Assembly (NCBI GenBank): GCA_002359185.1
Contig: DEML01000042.1
Location: 96,299 to 131,562, forward strand
DNA length: 35,264 nt
Direction: 5' to 3'
DNA from: Planctomycetaceae bacterium UBA2671
GTDB taxonomy: Bacteria; Planctomycetota; Planctomycetia; Planctomycetales; Planctomycetaceae
Positions 15,243 to 23,338 of this stretch are shown here, piece after piece; within the stretch, counting starts at the first letter, position 1; each line of letters begins with the position of its first letter. The notes under the pieces were generated by a model, which was not told where the DNA came from, searched no databases, and saw nothing but the letters and a program-made list of their open reading frames with translations. A program made the translations under genes and the position numbers.

Positions 15243-15280
15243 ATCATGCTTGCCCTGCCACGTGATGCAAGCATGGTACC
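15243..15280. repeat. 38-bp palindromic repeat, family A copy 2
   Basis: Differs from copy 1 at three positions; both 9-base arms are unchanged. It begins 17 bases past the stop codon of the minus-strand sulfatase gene. Confidence 0.85.
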
Positions 15281-15297
15281 CGATTCTTAGTGAAATC

Positions 15298-16668
15298 TCA
15301 GTCCAGATAATTTGCCAGTTCCTGCTTTAACGTGTCGTATTTTGGATCGTCTGCCAGATTTTTGAACTCGTTCGGATCAGTACGATGATCATATAATTCT
15401 TCCGAGCCATCGGAGTAGCGGATGTATCGAAAATCTCTGGATCGGACGGCATGATCATCAACAGAAAGTGAAGTGATGACGGGAAATCTCTGGAAATCTG
15501 GATCGCCTTTCAATACGGGCAGCAGGCTGACACCTTCCAGTCCCGCAGGCGGTTTTCGTTCAATCAGATCGGCTATTGTGGGATACAGATCAATCAAGCC
15601 GACAGGTTCCTGAATTCTCTGTCCGGCTTGAATTCCCGGGCCAGTGATGATCAAGGGGATGCGGGTTGTTTCTTCCCACAACGTTCGTTTGGCCCAGTGT
15701 TGCTTTTCGCCCAGATGAAAGCCGTGATCACTCCACAAGATGACAATTGTGTTCTTATGATTTGGCCCTGTCTCCAATCCCTGCATCACCTCACCGACAC
15801 AATGATCGACAAAACTGATCGATGCCAGATAAGCTTGCGTCAAACTTTTTTGAAGTTTCTTCTCAACCAGATCGGCATGTTCGGGAGCGCGATGCGAAGT
15901 CAAACCGACTTCCGGATGAGGCACATCATTCAGGTCATTGGCTGGGATGTTTGGAAGAACAATTGTCTCTTCCGGATACATCGCAAACCAGCGTTCCGGC
16001 ACGTGCAATGGAACATGCGGGCGACGGAAACCGGCAACCATTAAAAAGGGTTGCGCGTGAGTTTTCTCAAGTAGCTTTCGAGTGTTCTGAGCAAGTTTGA
16101 AATCGCCCATCTCCGCTTCTGAATCGGGATAAGCACCCCAATCCCAGACCCGGACTGGCCAGTGTTGTATTTCTTCGGGGCGAGGATTAGGCCCTGAAGG
16201 AATCACATTCTGAAAACTTTGAGCCGTCCAGCCAGTACCCGTACCTTCATGAAAAATCTTGCCCCCGCCGTAAGTTTTGTAGCCAGATTTCCCCAACCAC
16301 ATCGGCCAGGGATCGTGCCCTTTCAAAGTGTCTGCCTGATCGTATCGAGGAGTGAACTCAAAACAGCCCGTCGTCTTGGGCATTTTTCCTGAAAGCAGAC
16401 TTGTCCGGGAGGGCGCACAGAACGTCGCCTGCACATGCGCGTTCTCAAAGAGAATCCCCTGACTGGACAGTCGATCCAGATGTGGAGTCTTGACCTGAGG
16501 ATGCTCATTAAGGCAGCCAATCCAGTCATTCAGGTCATCGATGGCAATCACAAGAATGTTCGGCTGACTCGGAATTGATTCTGAGGCAATTCCCGCAATC
16601 TGGAAAAACAAAACGACGAACACGAAGAATGCAGAATTTAAAATAGAGGGTTTAAAGAAGTTGGCCAT
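15298..16668 (-). CDS. Secreted sulfatase (formylglycine-dependent, iduronate-2-sulfatase-like)
   Basis: A 456-residue exported enzyme. Residues 1-30 are a signal peptide (FFVFVVLFFQIAGIASES). I41-A-I-D44-D45-L-N-D-W supplies the first metal ligands. F83-C84-A-P-S-R-T-S-L-L-S-G is the CxPSR sulfatase signature in which Cys84 is oxidised to formylglycine. W-S-D-H-G-F-H-L-G-E-K and W-E-E-T-T-R-I-P-L are the later metal and substrate elements. The D-D-L-N-D-W and F-S..S-D-H-G-F-H-L-G-E pattern is closest to iduronate-2-sulfatase-like members. Such enzymes desulfate algal or animal polysaccharides, and planctomycetes carry many of them. No partner glycosidase or maturase is adjacent. Confidence 0.93.
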   Translation of the reverse strand: MANFFKPSILNSAFFVFVVLFFQIAGIASESIPSQPNILVIAIDDLNDWIGCLNEHPQVKTPHLDRLSSQGILFENAHVQATFCAPSRTSLLSGKMPKTTGCFEFTPRYDQADTLKGHDPWPMWLGKSGYKTYGGGKIFHEGTGTGWTAQSFQNVIPSGPNPRPEEIQHWPVRVWDWGAYPDSEAEMGDFKLAQNTRKLLEKTHAQPFLMVAGFRRPHVPLHVPERWFAMYPEETIVLPNIPANDLNDVPHPEVGLTSHRAPEHADLVEKKLQKSLTQAYLASISFVDHCVGEVMQGLETGPNHKNTIVILWSDHGFHLGEKQHWAKRTLWEETTRIPLIITGPGIQAGQRIQEPVGLIDLYPTIADLIERKPPAGLEGVSLLPVLKGDPDFQRFPVITSLSVDDHAVRSRDFRYIRYSDGSEELYDHRTDPNEFKNLADDPKYDTLKQELANYLD

Positions 16669-17119
16669 GAATCTCCCGCTTGCGAAAATCAGTCGTCTGA
16701 TATTTCATTCGAAAAGAAATTATAGATAACACGAAGACATGAAGAGCCTGAAAATAGATCCTCATTAAGTTAAAAAAGTAGACTTTTCATTGGCAACATG
16801 AATCGGAAATCTTTTTGTGTCTTTGTGGTGAAATCAATAATAATCAATTTCTTCTGAGGGCTGTATCCTGAATTGATTTTCTTTAAGCCCTGGCGTCTTG
16901 GCGGTTCATTCAAATTTCATCCCTGCGGCATGGTTTCGCATGAATGAAAATGGGGGAATAATTTACACCATAAAAACTCGGATTGACACAAATCGGCCAT
17001 TGCGGATAGAAGCCTCATCAACAATCTGGCGACTGTGGACATCAATGAGTGATGTCTGTCGCATTACACCGATAACGGCACAGGAAGTCGTGCCCCAATT
17101 TCGAGATGGTGAAACGCCC
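16669..17119. other. Divergent intergenic region with degenerate repeats
   Basis: About 450 bases between the sulfatase and the TPR lipoprotein. It contains ACACGAAGACATGAAGAG (16729-16746), CTTTTTGTGTCTTTGTGG (16811-16828) and CCTGGCGTCTTGGCGG (16889-16904). The first two are imperfect inverted relatives of a motif I know from intergenic DNA of many bacteria. A possible promoter lies at 16983-17012. An open frame from TTG 16898 runs through it into the TPR gene but would bury the signal peptide, so I treat it as untranslated. Confidence 0.45.
16983..17012 (+). promoter_or_regulatory. Candidate promoter of the TPR lipoprotein gene
   Basis: A perfect TTGACA (16983-16988) is followed after 18 bases by TAGAAG (17007-17012), a weak -10. 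It would give a leader of roughly 100 bases. Confidence 0.3.
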
Positions 17120-18448
17120 ATGCGATATTTCATGTTCTTGCTCCTTGGTTCGATGCTTATCGTTACCGGATGTTCAAACAGCACTCCAACAACCGAAACG
17201 AGTCAATCGGATTCAAAAACGACTGAAGATTCCGAGCCCAATGGGGCGACTGAATCGTCGATGGTGATTGATGTTGCTGAGGCGATGGGGAAAATCGAAT
17301 CCTATTATAAAGAAGGCAATTATAAAGCCGCCTTTCCACTGCTCGATCAGTTACATAATGCGAAAGTCTGCCCACCGGAAGGCTATGCCATTCGTGCACA
17401 AATTCTCGATCACAGCGGATTGACAACACAGGCGATCAGCTCGTTAACACTGGCCTTGACCAAACAACGCGACAATGCCGAGTGGCACAACATGCTCGGG
17501 CTTTTGTTTGTTAAGACACAAAATGTGCCGATGGCTCAACAGGCTTTCACGAAAGCAGTTGAACTCGATCCGGGCTACTCGAAAGCCTTTAACAATCGCG
17601 GCTTGATGCTGGTTGCGATCAAAGAATATGACAAAGCGATATCCGATTTTGATGTCGCGATTTTGAAATCTCCAAAGTATGTCGATGCCTACAATAATCG
17701 AGGCTATGCCTACCTGGAACTCGGGAAATTCGACAAAGCTGTTGAGAATTTCAGCCAGTGTATCAAGATTGATCCTGACTATGTCAAAGGTTACAACAAT
17801 CGTGGATTTGCCTTGACGAAACTCGGTGCCCCGGAACAAGCCGTCGCCGATTTCACGGCTGCGATTGAAAAGTCACCTTACGAAGTGAAGCATTATCTAC
17901 ACCGACGCGATGCCTATCAGGCGATTGGAAAATTGGAAGAAGCGAATCAGGATCAGGCTTCTGCTCAATGGGTTCAGCAGGTGCTTCTGCTGGTCAAACA
18001 GATTCAACGTAACCCCAAAGATGCGAATTTGTTTGTGCAACGAGCCGAGTTGTTTGCGAAAAAGAATAAATTCGAAGAGGCCGCAAAGGATCTCGAACAG
18101 GCTCAGAAACTCGATGAGACACTCGCTTCCATTTACGTCACCCGAGGAAGCATCAACTTTCAGCAGAAGAAATATCAGGAAACTGTTGAGAGTTGTACAA
18201 AGGCACTCGAATTCGGTCAGAACTTCGATGCGAGTTCACTGCGTGGCGATGCCTACATGGCCCTCGGCAAACTGGATCAGGCAATTGCCGATTATCAATC
18301 TGCAGAACGTTTTGACAATGCCGTTGCGATGGCCTACTGGAAACGGGCAGCGACGAAAGAAAGCGGCGGCGATAAAGCTGGAGCCGAGAAAGACAAAGCG
18401 ACTGCTTTGCAGTTAGATCCTGAAGTTGAGAAGCGGGTGATTAAATAG
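17120..18448 (+). CDS. TPR-repeat lipoprotein
   Basis: From ATG 17120 this is a 443-residue protein with a clean lipoprotein signal, M-R-Y-F-M-F-L-L-L-G-S-M-L-I-V-T-G-C18. A short Ser/Thr/Glu linker follows. Then come about nine tetratricopeptide repeats. The middle ones are close to consensus (SKAFNNRGLMLVAIKEYDKA, VDAYNNRGYAYLELGKFDKA, VKGYNNRGFALTKLGAPEQA), each ending in an LxPxY or IxPxY-type turn. Such lipoproteins act as scaffolds for envelope protein complexes. The upstream in-frame TTG would add 74 residues with no signal character. A strong terminator follows 32 bases after the stop, so it is monocistronic. The partner proteins are unknown. Confidence 0.85.
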   Translation: MRYFMFLLLGSMLIVTGCSNSTPTTETSQSDSKTTEDSEPNGATESSMVIDVAEAMGKIESYYKEGNYKAAFPLLDQLHNAKVCPPEGYAIRAQILDHSGLTTQAISSLTLALTKQRDNAEWHNMLGLLFVKTQNVPMAQQAFTKAVELDPGYSKAFNNRGLMLVAIKEYDKAISDFDVAILKSPKYVDAYNNRGYAYLELGKFDKAVENFSQCIKIDPDYVKGYNNRGFALTKLGAPEQAVADFTAAIEKSPYEVKHYLHRRDAYQAIGKLEEANQDQASAQWVQQVLLLVKQIQRNPKDANLFVQRAELFAKKNKFEEAAKDLEQAQKLDETLASIYVTRGSINFQQKKYQETVESCTKALEFGQNFDASSLRGDAYMALGKLDQAIADYQSAERFDNAVAMAYWKRAATKESGGDKAGAEKDKATALQLDPEVEKRVIK

Positions 18449-18480
18449 CGAAGTGTGTAGCGTTGCAGTTATCTTAAATT

Positions 18481-18515
18481 ATCGTCGATCAGGTTTTACC
18501 TGCTCGACGATTTTT
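18481..18515 (+). terminator. Rho-independent terminator of the TPR lipoprotein gene
   Basis: ATCGTCGA and CAGGT (18481-18494, one mismatch between them) pair with ACCTG and TCGACGAT (18498-18511) around a three-base loop, followed by TTTTTG. Confidence 0.85.
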
Positions 18516-18654
18516 GTTTGGATTCGTGACAGGGAGCGTTGAGTCACTCCTTTCAACTCTTCCTTTTCCCTGTGGAGAAGGTGGCCGCAGGCCGGGTGAG
18601 GGGACTATTTCTGCCTCAATTATTGAGAGCGTGTCTAGATTACAGCGACCTCGA

Positions 18655-18692
18655 ATTATGCTTGCCATGCTGCGCGATGCAAGCATGGCACC
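18655..18692. repeat. 38-bp palindromic repeat, family A copy 3
   Basis: Same arms ATGCTTGC/GCAAGCAT as the other two copies with a few changes in the loop. It lies between the convergent TPR and purU genes, 60 bases past the minus-strand purU stop. Just upstream, GTGGCCGCAGGCCGGGTGAG (18581-18600) is another short GC-rich sequence of repeat character, seen once in this window. Confidence 0.82.
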
Positions 18693-18752
18693 GGACTTCG
18701 GGCTTTAATGAAAACCACGCCCATCACTTCGTTCTGGGACGTGCCACCCAGG

Positions 18753-19616
18753 TTATTTCGCCGTACTAATCACCCGATGAAAATGCAGTTCGACTTCGCG
18801 ATCAACTACTCGCCGCACAGCTTCCACAAGGCAGGTTGGTTCGTTGTCGGTTTCTCCCTGACGGATGACATCCGTGAGCGGAGTACCTGGTAAAACGGTG
18901 AAGGCAGTCTGGTTGATGATCTGATTTCCGGCATCGAGTTCGGGAACGATGAAGTGCGCGGTAGCTCCGTAAGTGAGCATGTGATGGCTGTAGGCATCGT
19001 GATAAGGACGGAAACCGGGGAATGAGGGGAGCAGGCCGTGGTGCAGATTGATGATCCGTCCGCCAGCGAATTCCCAGCAGAGACGCGGCGGTAGAATTCG
19101 CATGTATCGAGCCAGGATAATATAGTCGACTTCGAATTCATCGAGGATGTTCACGAATTTATCGTTGTCCGGTTCGCCTTTGCTGTCTCCGATGGAACGC
19201 CAGGGAACGTCAAACTGTTCGGCGACATTCCGGCAGGAATCGCGATTCCCAATCATGACGGCTGCTTCGGCCTTGAGTCGTCCGTCGCGAATGTTTCGCA
19301 GGAGAGCGAGCGGAATTTCATTGCGGTAGGTTGTGCAGATCGCCAATCGGGGAAGTCGTTTATGTTCGTCACGGGCCCAGACTCGAATCGAAAGCGATTT
19401 CAATTTGCCAATTTCATCGAGATGTTTTCGTAGAACTGCAATCGATTCTTTCTCGGTCGGCCAATCCATGCGGAGCATCATCGCAAACAGATGTTCGCTG
19501 TCGCGATCGTACATCTGAATTTCGAAGATGTTGGCGCCAACCCCGGTCACATAATGCACAATGGGATCGGCCAATCCGCGATTATCGGGCCCGACAGCCG
19601 TGATCGTGACTTGCAT
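18753..19616 (-). CDS. purU: Formyltetrahydrofolate deformylase
   Basis: A 287-residue enzyme, the normal length. It hydrolyses 10-formyl-tetrahydrofolate to formate and tetrahydrofolate, feeding formate to purine synthesis and balancing the folate pool. Residues 1-85 are an ACT domain (V-G-P-D-N-R-G-L opening), which senses Met or Gly in the E. coli protein. The C-terminal half is a formyltransferase fold with L168-A-R-Y-M-R-I-L, I189-N190-L-H192-H-G-L-L-P-S-F-P-G and T-A-H-F-I-V-P-E-L-D228-A-G, giving the Asn-His-Asp catalytic set. It is divergent from the HIT gene across a 123-base region filled by an inverted heptamer array. Its own Shine-Dalgarno is weak (AAGG eleven bases upstream). Confidence 0.95.
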   Translation of the reverse strand: MQVTITAVGPDNRGLADPIVHYVTGVGANIFEIQMYDRDSEHLFAMMLRMDWPTEKESIAVLRKHLDEIGKLKSLSIRVWARDEHKRLPRLAICTTYRNEIPLALLRNIRDGRLKAEAAVMIGNRDSCRNVAEQFDVPWRSIGDSKGEPDNDKFVNILDEFEVDYIILARYMRILPPRLCWEFAGGRIINLHHGLLPSFPGFRPYHDAYSHHMLTYGATAHFIVPELDAGNQIINQTAFTVLPGTPLTDVIRQGETDNEPTCLVEAVRRVVDREVELHFHRVISTAK

Positions 19617-19636
19617 GAGGATGGGTGCCTTGTGCT

Positions 19637-19719
19637 GGTTGAAGGTTGAGTGTTGAATGTTGAGAGAGAATTAATTTCCTGAAGACTGAACCCTCAACCT
19701 TCAACCCTGAACATTCAAC
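19637..19719. repeat. Inverted array of four plus four heptamers
   Basis: Left half: GGTTGAA, GGTTGAG, TGTTGAA, TGTTGAG in tandem (19637-19664). Right half: CCTCAAC, CTTCAAC, CCTGAAC, ATTCAAC (19692-19719). The halves are inverted around a 27-base AT-rich centre. GGTTGAAGGTTGAG is perfectly complementary to 19693-19706, and GTTGAATGTT to 19710-19719. The array fills the shared upstream region of purU and the HIT gene. Confidence 0.85.
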
Positions 19720-19739
19720 TCAGAATATAGGAGAATTCT

Positions 19740-20282
19740 ATGTCACTGGAAACGATTTGGGCGCCGTGGCGGCTGGATTACATTGCGAAAGAGGAAAAAG
19801 AGGAGTCTCAGGTCGAGCAACCTGAAAAACATGTCCAACCGAAATCGGACTGTTTTCTATGTGATTATCGTCAGCAGCCAGAGAACGACAAGAAAAATCA
19901 TGTGCTGTTGCGGGGTGAGAAGACGTTTATTGTGTTTAACCGTTATCCCTATAATAATGGTCATCTGCTGATTGCCCCGCAGGAACATCTGGGCGATTTG
20001 ACGGAAATTCCAGTCGAAGTGCAAGCCGAGTGTCAGGCGATGCTGGTGAAAATGGTTGAAGTTCTGCGGAAAGTCGTCCATCCGGATGGCTTCAATATCG
20101 GACTGAATCTCGGTCAGGTCGCCGGAGCAGGGCTGCCGGGACATCTGCACTGGCACATCGTTCCCCGCTGGAATGGAGACGCCAATTTCATGCCTGTGCT
20201 GGCCAATACCAAAGTGATCCCGCAGTCACTGGAAGCTCTTTATGAACTCCTGAAGAAGGAATTGACAGGAAAACAGACGTGA
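19740..20282 (+). CDS. HIT-family nucleotide hydrolase/phosphorylase
   Basis: A 180-residue protein. The histidine triad is H135-L-H137-W-H139 in G-L-P-G-H-L-H-W-H-I-V-P-R-W. The N-terminal W-A-P-W-R-L-D-Y and the C38-F-L-C41 pair are typical of the Ap4A phosphorylase/adenylyl-transferase-like branch, as is N-R-Y-P-Y-N-N-G-H-L-L-I-A-P. These enzymes attack the alpha-phosphate of dinucleoside polyphosphates or nucleoside phosphoramidates through the central His. The ATG has AGGAGA about six bases upstream. About 20 extra residues, very rich in Glu and Lys (KEEKEESQVEQPEKH), are inserted near residues 17-36. It shares its upstream region with purU; it does not obviously share a pathway. Confidence 0.92.
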   Translation: MSLETIWAPWRLDYIAKEEKEESQVEQPEKHVQPKSDCFLCDYRQQPENDKKNHVLLRGEKTFIVFNRYPYNNGHLLIAPQEHLGDLTEIPVEVQAECQAMLVKMVEVLRKVVHPDGFNIGLNLGQVAGAGLPGHLHWHIVPRWNGDANFMPVLANTKVIPQSLEALYELLKKELTGKQT

Positions 20283-20417
20283 ATGCGATTTTCCAGAAAT
20301 CTCATAAATCTATGAAATTGAGACACTTACGCAGTTTTCTTTGCATCGATCAACGGAATTGACTAAGTTGATATCTCACAAAAGGTTCATAATTGCACAT
20401 TAACACCGGGTAGGCTG

Positions 20418-21788
20418 ATGTTACAATATGAACTCAAGCGTTCCTTCTGGAGTCATGAAAAGAGTATGCTTATTAACGTTCGAGTTGCTCGAGTGCTGAA
20501 TCATCTGGTCACCACCGCTCAACGGGTTTCCGTTGCGACGCTGCTGATTGCTGCTGCACTCTATTATACTTCTTCTGTTCAGGCTCAATCCGAATGGATC
20601 GAATTCCGCGGACCGAATGGGACTGGACATGCCGATCAGGCTCATCCTCCGATTACCTGGAGCGAAACAGAGAATGTCGCCTGGAAAACAGAAATCCCCG
20701 GTCGAGGCTGGTCATCACCCGTTGTCGCCGATGGTCGCGTCTGGTTGACGACAGCCACAGAAGACGGCAAAGAGATGTCTGTCCTCTGTGTTGATGCCAA
20801 GAGCGGCAAGATGCTGCACAACAAAGTGATCTTCACAAATGAAGAACTTCGTGAAATTCATGTGACGAACAGTTATGCCTCTCCGACTCCTTATATTGAT
20901 GGAGATCGGGTTTATGTCCATTTCGGGAGTTATGGCACCGCTTGCCTGAATGCAGAGACTTGCGAGAAACTGTGGGAACGTCGTGATTTGCCTTGTCATC
21001 ACTGGAGAGGTCCGGGTTCCTCACCCATCGTTTATCGGGATTTGGTTTTTATTCACTATGATGGTTTCGATTTTCAGTACATTGTGGCTCTGAATAAAAA
21101 GACGGGCGAAACGGTCTGGAAGAAAGATCGGATTGACTTGTTCGATACTGATAACGGAGACCACAAAAAAGCTTATGGAACCCCGTCCATATTTACCGTA
21201 GACGGCCGGGATTTGTTGATCAGTCCGTATGCGAAAGCGGCGATTGCCTACGACCCGTTAACTGGTGAAGAAGTCTGGTGGGTGCAATATGAGCAGCATT
21301 CGACAGCAAACCGGCCTTTGTTTGATGGGAAGACCATCTACATTGGAACCGGCTTCGGTAAAGGGAGTGTGATGGCAGTCAACCCGAGTGGGGCGAAGGG
21401 GAATGTGACAGAGTCGCATGTCCTCTGGGAAATGAATCGCACAATGCCCTCTAAGCCGTCTCAGTTGTTGATTGACGGAAAGATTTACGCGATTGCTGAC
21501 AAAATTGGGGTCGCCTCGTGTGTTGATGCCGCGACTGGGGAACTGGCCTGGCAGGAACGGGTCGGCGGAACTTTCTCTGCATCTCCCATTTACGCGGGCG
21601 GGCATATCTATTTTTGTGATGAAGATGGGAAGACGACAGTTGTCACTCCAGGTGACACATTAAATATCGTAGCGGAAAATCGGCTCGATCAGGGATGTAT
21701 GGCGACTCCCGCACCGGTGGATTCCGCATTGTTTCTACGTACAAAATCGCATTTGTATCGTCTTGAGTCCGCTCAGAAAGCGGACTAG
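20418..21788 (+). CDS. Exported PQQ-like beta-propeller protein (first)
   Basis: A 456-residue protein from ATG 20418. A second in-frame ATG at 20466 gives a better-looking signal peptide, ending S-S-V-Q-A-Q-S around residue 58, and could be the true start. The mature part opens W-I-E-F-R-G-P-N-G-T-G and I-T-W-S-E-T-E-N-V-A-W-K, then runs through repeated blades with D-A-x-S/T-G-x-x-x-W motifs (DAKSGKMLHN, DPLTGEEVWW, DAATGELAWQ). This is the PQQ_2/BamB-like fold; none of the PQQ-contact residues of true quinoprotein dehydrogenases is evident, so I do not call it an enzyme. Planctomycetes have many such exported proteins of unknown role. It is followed after 20 bases by a paralogue, implying an operon. 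Confidence 0.85.
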   Translation: MLQYELKRSFWSHEKSMLINVRVARVLNHLVTTAQRVSVATLLIAAALYYTSSVQAQSEWIEFRGPNGTGHADQAHPPITWSETENVAWKTEIPGRGWSSPVVADGRVWLTTATEDGKEMSVLCVDAKSGKMLHNKVIFTNEELREIHVTNSYASPTPYIDGDRVYVHFGSYGTACLNAETCEKLWERRDLPCHHWRGPGSSPIVYRDLVFIHYDGFDFQYIVALNKKTGETVWKKDRIDLFDTDNGDHKKAYGTPSIFTVDGRDLLISPYAKAAIAYDPLTGEEVWWVQYEQHSTANRPLFDGKTIYIGTGFGKGSVMAVNPSGAKGNVTESHVLWEMNRTMPSKPSQLLIDGKIYAIADKIGVASCVDAATGELAWQERVGGTFSASPIYAGGHIYFCDEDGKTTVVTPGDTLNIVAENRLDQGCMATPAPVDSALFLRTKSHLYRLESAQKAD

Positions 21789-21808
21789 TAATCGTAAACG
21801 ACGAACAG

Positions 21809-23179
21809 ATGGCGATGTATTCCACAAACAGCAGGAGCGTGTTGGTGTACACTCAGATTCTCACTTTCGGAGCGGCTCTCGGCAGCCTGGCGTTCATCGC
21901 CGGATGTGGAAATGACGAGTCACCGATGCTGTCGAAAACTTCGGATGCTTCAGACACAGTAGTCCGCAGCACTTCGAAAACCGAGGCCGACCCTGCTCCC
22001 AAGCCGGGTACGGCGACCTGGCCCCATTGGCGCGGTCCTGACAACGATGGGATCTCCCGGGAAAAAATCGATGGAGATGCCCTGAATGGCATGCCTCCCA
22101 TTACCTGGCGACACAACATCGGCATTGGTTACAGCACCGTCAGTATTGCCGATAACCGGCTCTACACGATGGGTCACCCTGAAGGGACCGATCATGAAAC
22201 GGTGTGGTGCCTGGATGCAGAATCCGGCAAGGTTCATTGGTCGCTGACCTATCCCTGCCCGCTGCTGGATCACCTGCATAAAGGTGGCCCTGGAGCAACT
22301 CCCACGATTGATGGAAATTCTGTTTATGTGAACAGTCGCGAAGGCGAAGTTCGTCGCATTGATGCAGCGACCGGGAATGTCGACTGGGTTGTCGATCTGG
22401 GAGAACTCCTTGAAATTCCTCTTCCGGAATGGGGCTTTACCTGTTCGGTGATCGTGCGTGGCGAAGAACTGATTCTCGAAGCTGGCCGCGTAATTGGGCT
22501 CAATAAAGAGACCGGGGAGCTCAAATGGAAGACCGAGGCTCACATGCCTGGCTACGGCACGCCGGAAGTCTTCGAGTTTGAGGGAAAACCATATCTGGCC
22601 GCGTTGAATAATGAGGGCGTTTCGCTGGTCGATCTGGAGAAGAAAGAGGAAATCTCCTTTTACGAATGGGAATCGCCTTACGATACGAACTCGACAACGC
22701 CACTCTGGCATGATGGGCAACTCTTTGTCTCGACGGGCTACAATATCGGCTGCGGTTTGCTCAATTTTGATGGCCAGGAACTGACGCTCGACTGGCAGAA
22801 CAAGAACATGCGGAATCACATGAATTCCTGTGTTCTCAAAGACGGCTGGCTGTATGGATTCGATGGAAACTCCCACAACCGCCGAACCGTGACACTCAAA
22901 TGTGTCAACTGGAACACCGGCGAACTCAGCTGGACCGAACGGGATCTGGGTTGCGGAGCACTGGTCGCGACTCAGGAGCATCTGGTTATCTTAAGTGATG
23001 AAGGCGAACTGGTGCTGGCTGATCTGGATCCGCAAAGCTTTAAGGAGCGGGGCCGCTTAAAAGTCCTCGACGAACAATGCTGGACGATGCCAGTGCTGTG
23101 CAATGGCTATGTGTACTGCCGTGGTGCAGAGGGTTCACTGGCCTGTGTCGACTTGGATACGGCACGCGCAGCGGAGTAG
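21809..23179 (+). CDS. PQQ-like beta-propeller lipoprotein (second)
   Basis: A 456-residue protein with a lipoprotein signal, A-F-I-A-G-C33, so it is probably anchored to a membrane facing the periplasm. The mature part begins W-P-H-W-R-G-P-D-N-D-G-I, the same entry motif as its neighbours, followed by D-A-E-S-G-K-V-H-W and D-A-A-T-G-N-V-D-W blades. Overall similarity to the first propeller is in these motifs rather than throughout, so duplication is old. The 20-base gap to the upstream stop points to co-transcription. A long minus-strand open frame covers most of it but has no start signal and is a shadow. Confidence 0.85.
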   Translation: MAMYSTNSRSVLVYTQILTFGAALGSLAFIAGCGNDESPMLSKTSDASDTVVRSTSKTEADPAPKPGTATWPHWRGPDNDGISREKIDGDALNGMPPITWRHNIGIGYSTVSIADNRLYTMGHPEGTDHETVWCLDAESGKVHWSLTYPCPLLDHLHKGGPGATPTIDGNSVYVNSREGEVRRIDAATGNVDWVVDLGELLEIPLPEWGFTCSVIVRGEELILEAGRVIGLNKETGELKWKTEAHMPGYGTPEVFEFEGKPYLAALNNEGVSLVDLEKKEEISFYEWESPYDTNSTTPLWHDGQLFVSTGYNIGCGLLNFDGQELTLDWQNKNMRNHMNSCVLKDGWLYGFDGNSHNRRTVTLKCVNWNTGELSWTERDLGCGALVATQEHLVILSDEGELVLADLDPQSFKERGRLKVLDEQCWTMPVLCNGYVYCRGAEGSLACVDLDTARAAE

Positions 23180-23338
23180 ACTTCTGCTCTTCAGCTTCTG
23201 AAATTCTTCCATAAACTTTAGCCTGTCTGACTCGATATTTCTTAAGTCGATTCGTATAGTTCCGCAGCGATGCTTCCAGGGATTTTCAGGTGATATGGAG
23301 AAATCCTGCCTGGAGGGGAAGCTTCAAGGTTTTTGGGG

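Larger units (their letters stand above)
14908..15297. other. Repeat-rich intergenic region
   Basis: About 390 bases between the FAH and sulfatase genes, both on the minus strand. Three different repeat classes lie in series here: a family B unit (15047-15080), half of a family C arm (15103-15148) and family A copy 2 (15243-15280). No gene is seen. The region probably carries the FAH promoter but none is clear. Confidence 0.7.

Noticed and set aside
13175..18692. CRISPR array formed by the 38-bp repeats
   Set aside because: The three copies are about 2 and 3.4 kb apart, are palindromic units between genes, and there are no regular spacers or cas genes.
21950..22981. A 343-codon minus-strand open frame opposite the second propeller gene
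   Set aside because: It lies wholly within a gene with a lipoprotein signal and propeller motifs, and shows no domain or start signal of its own.
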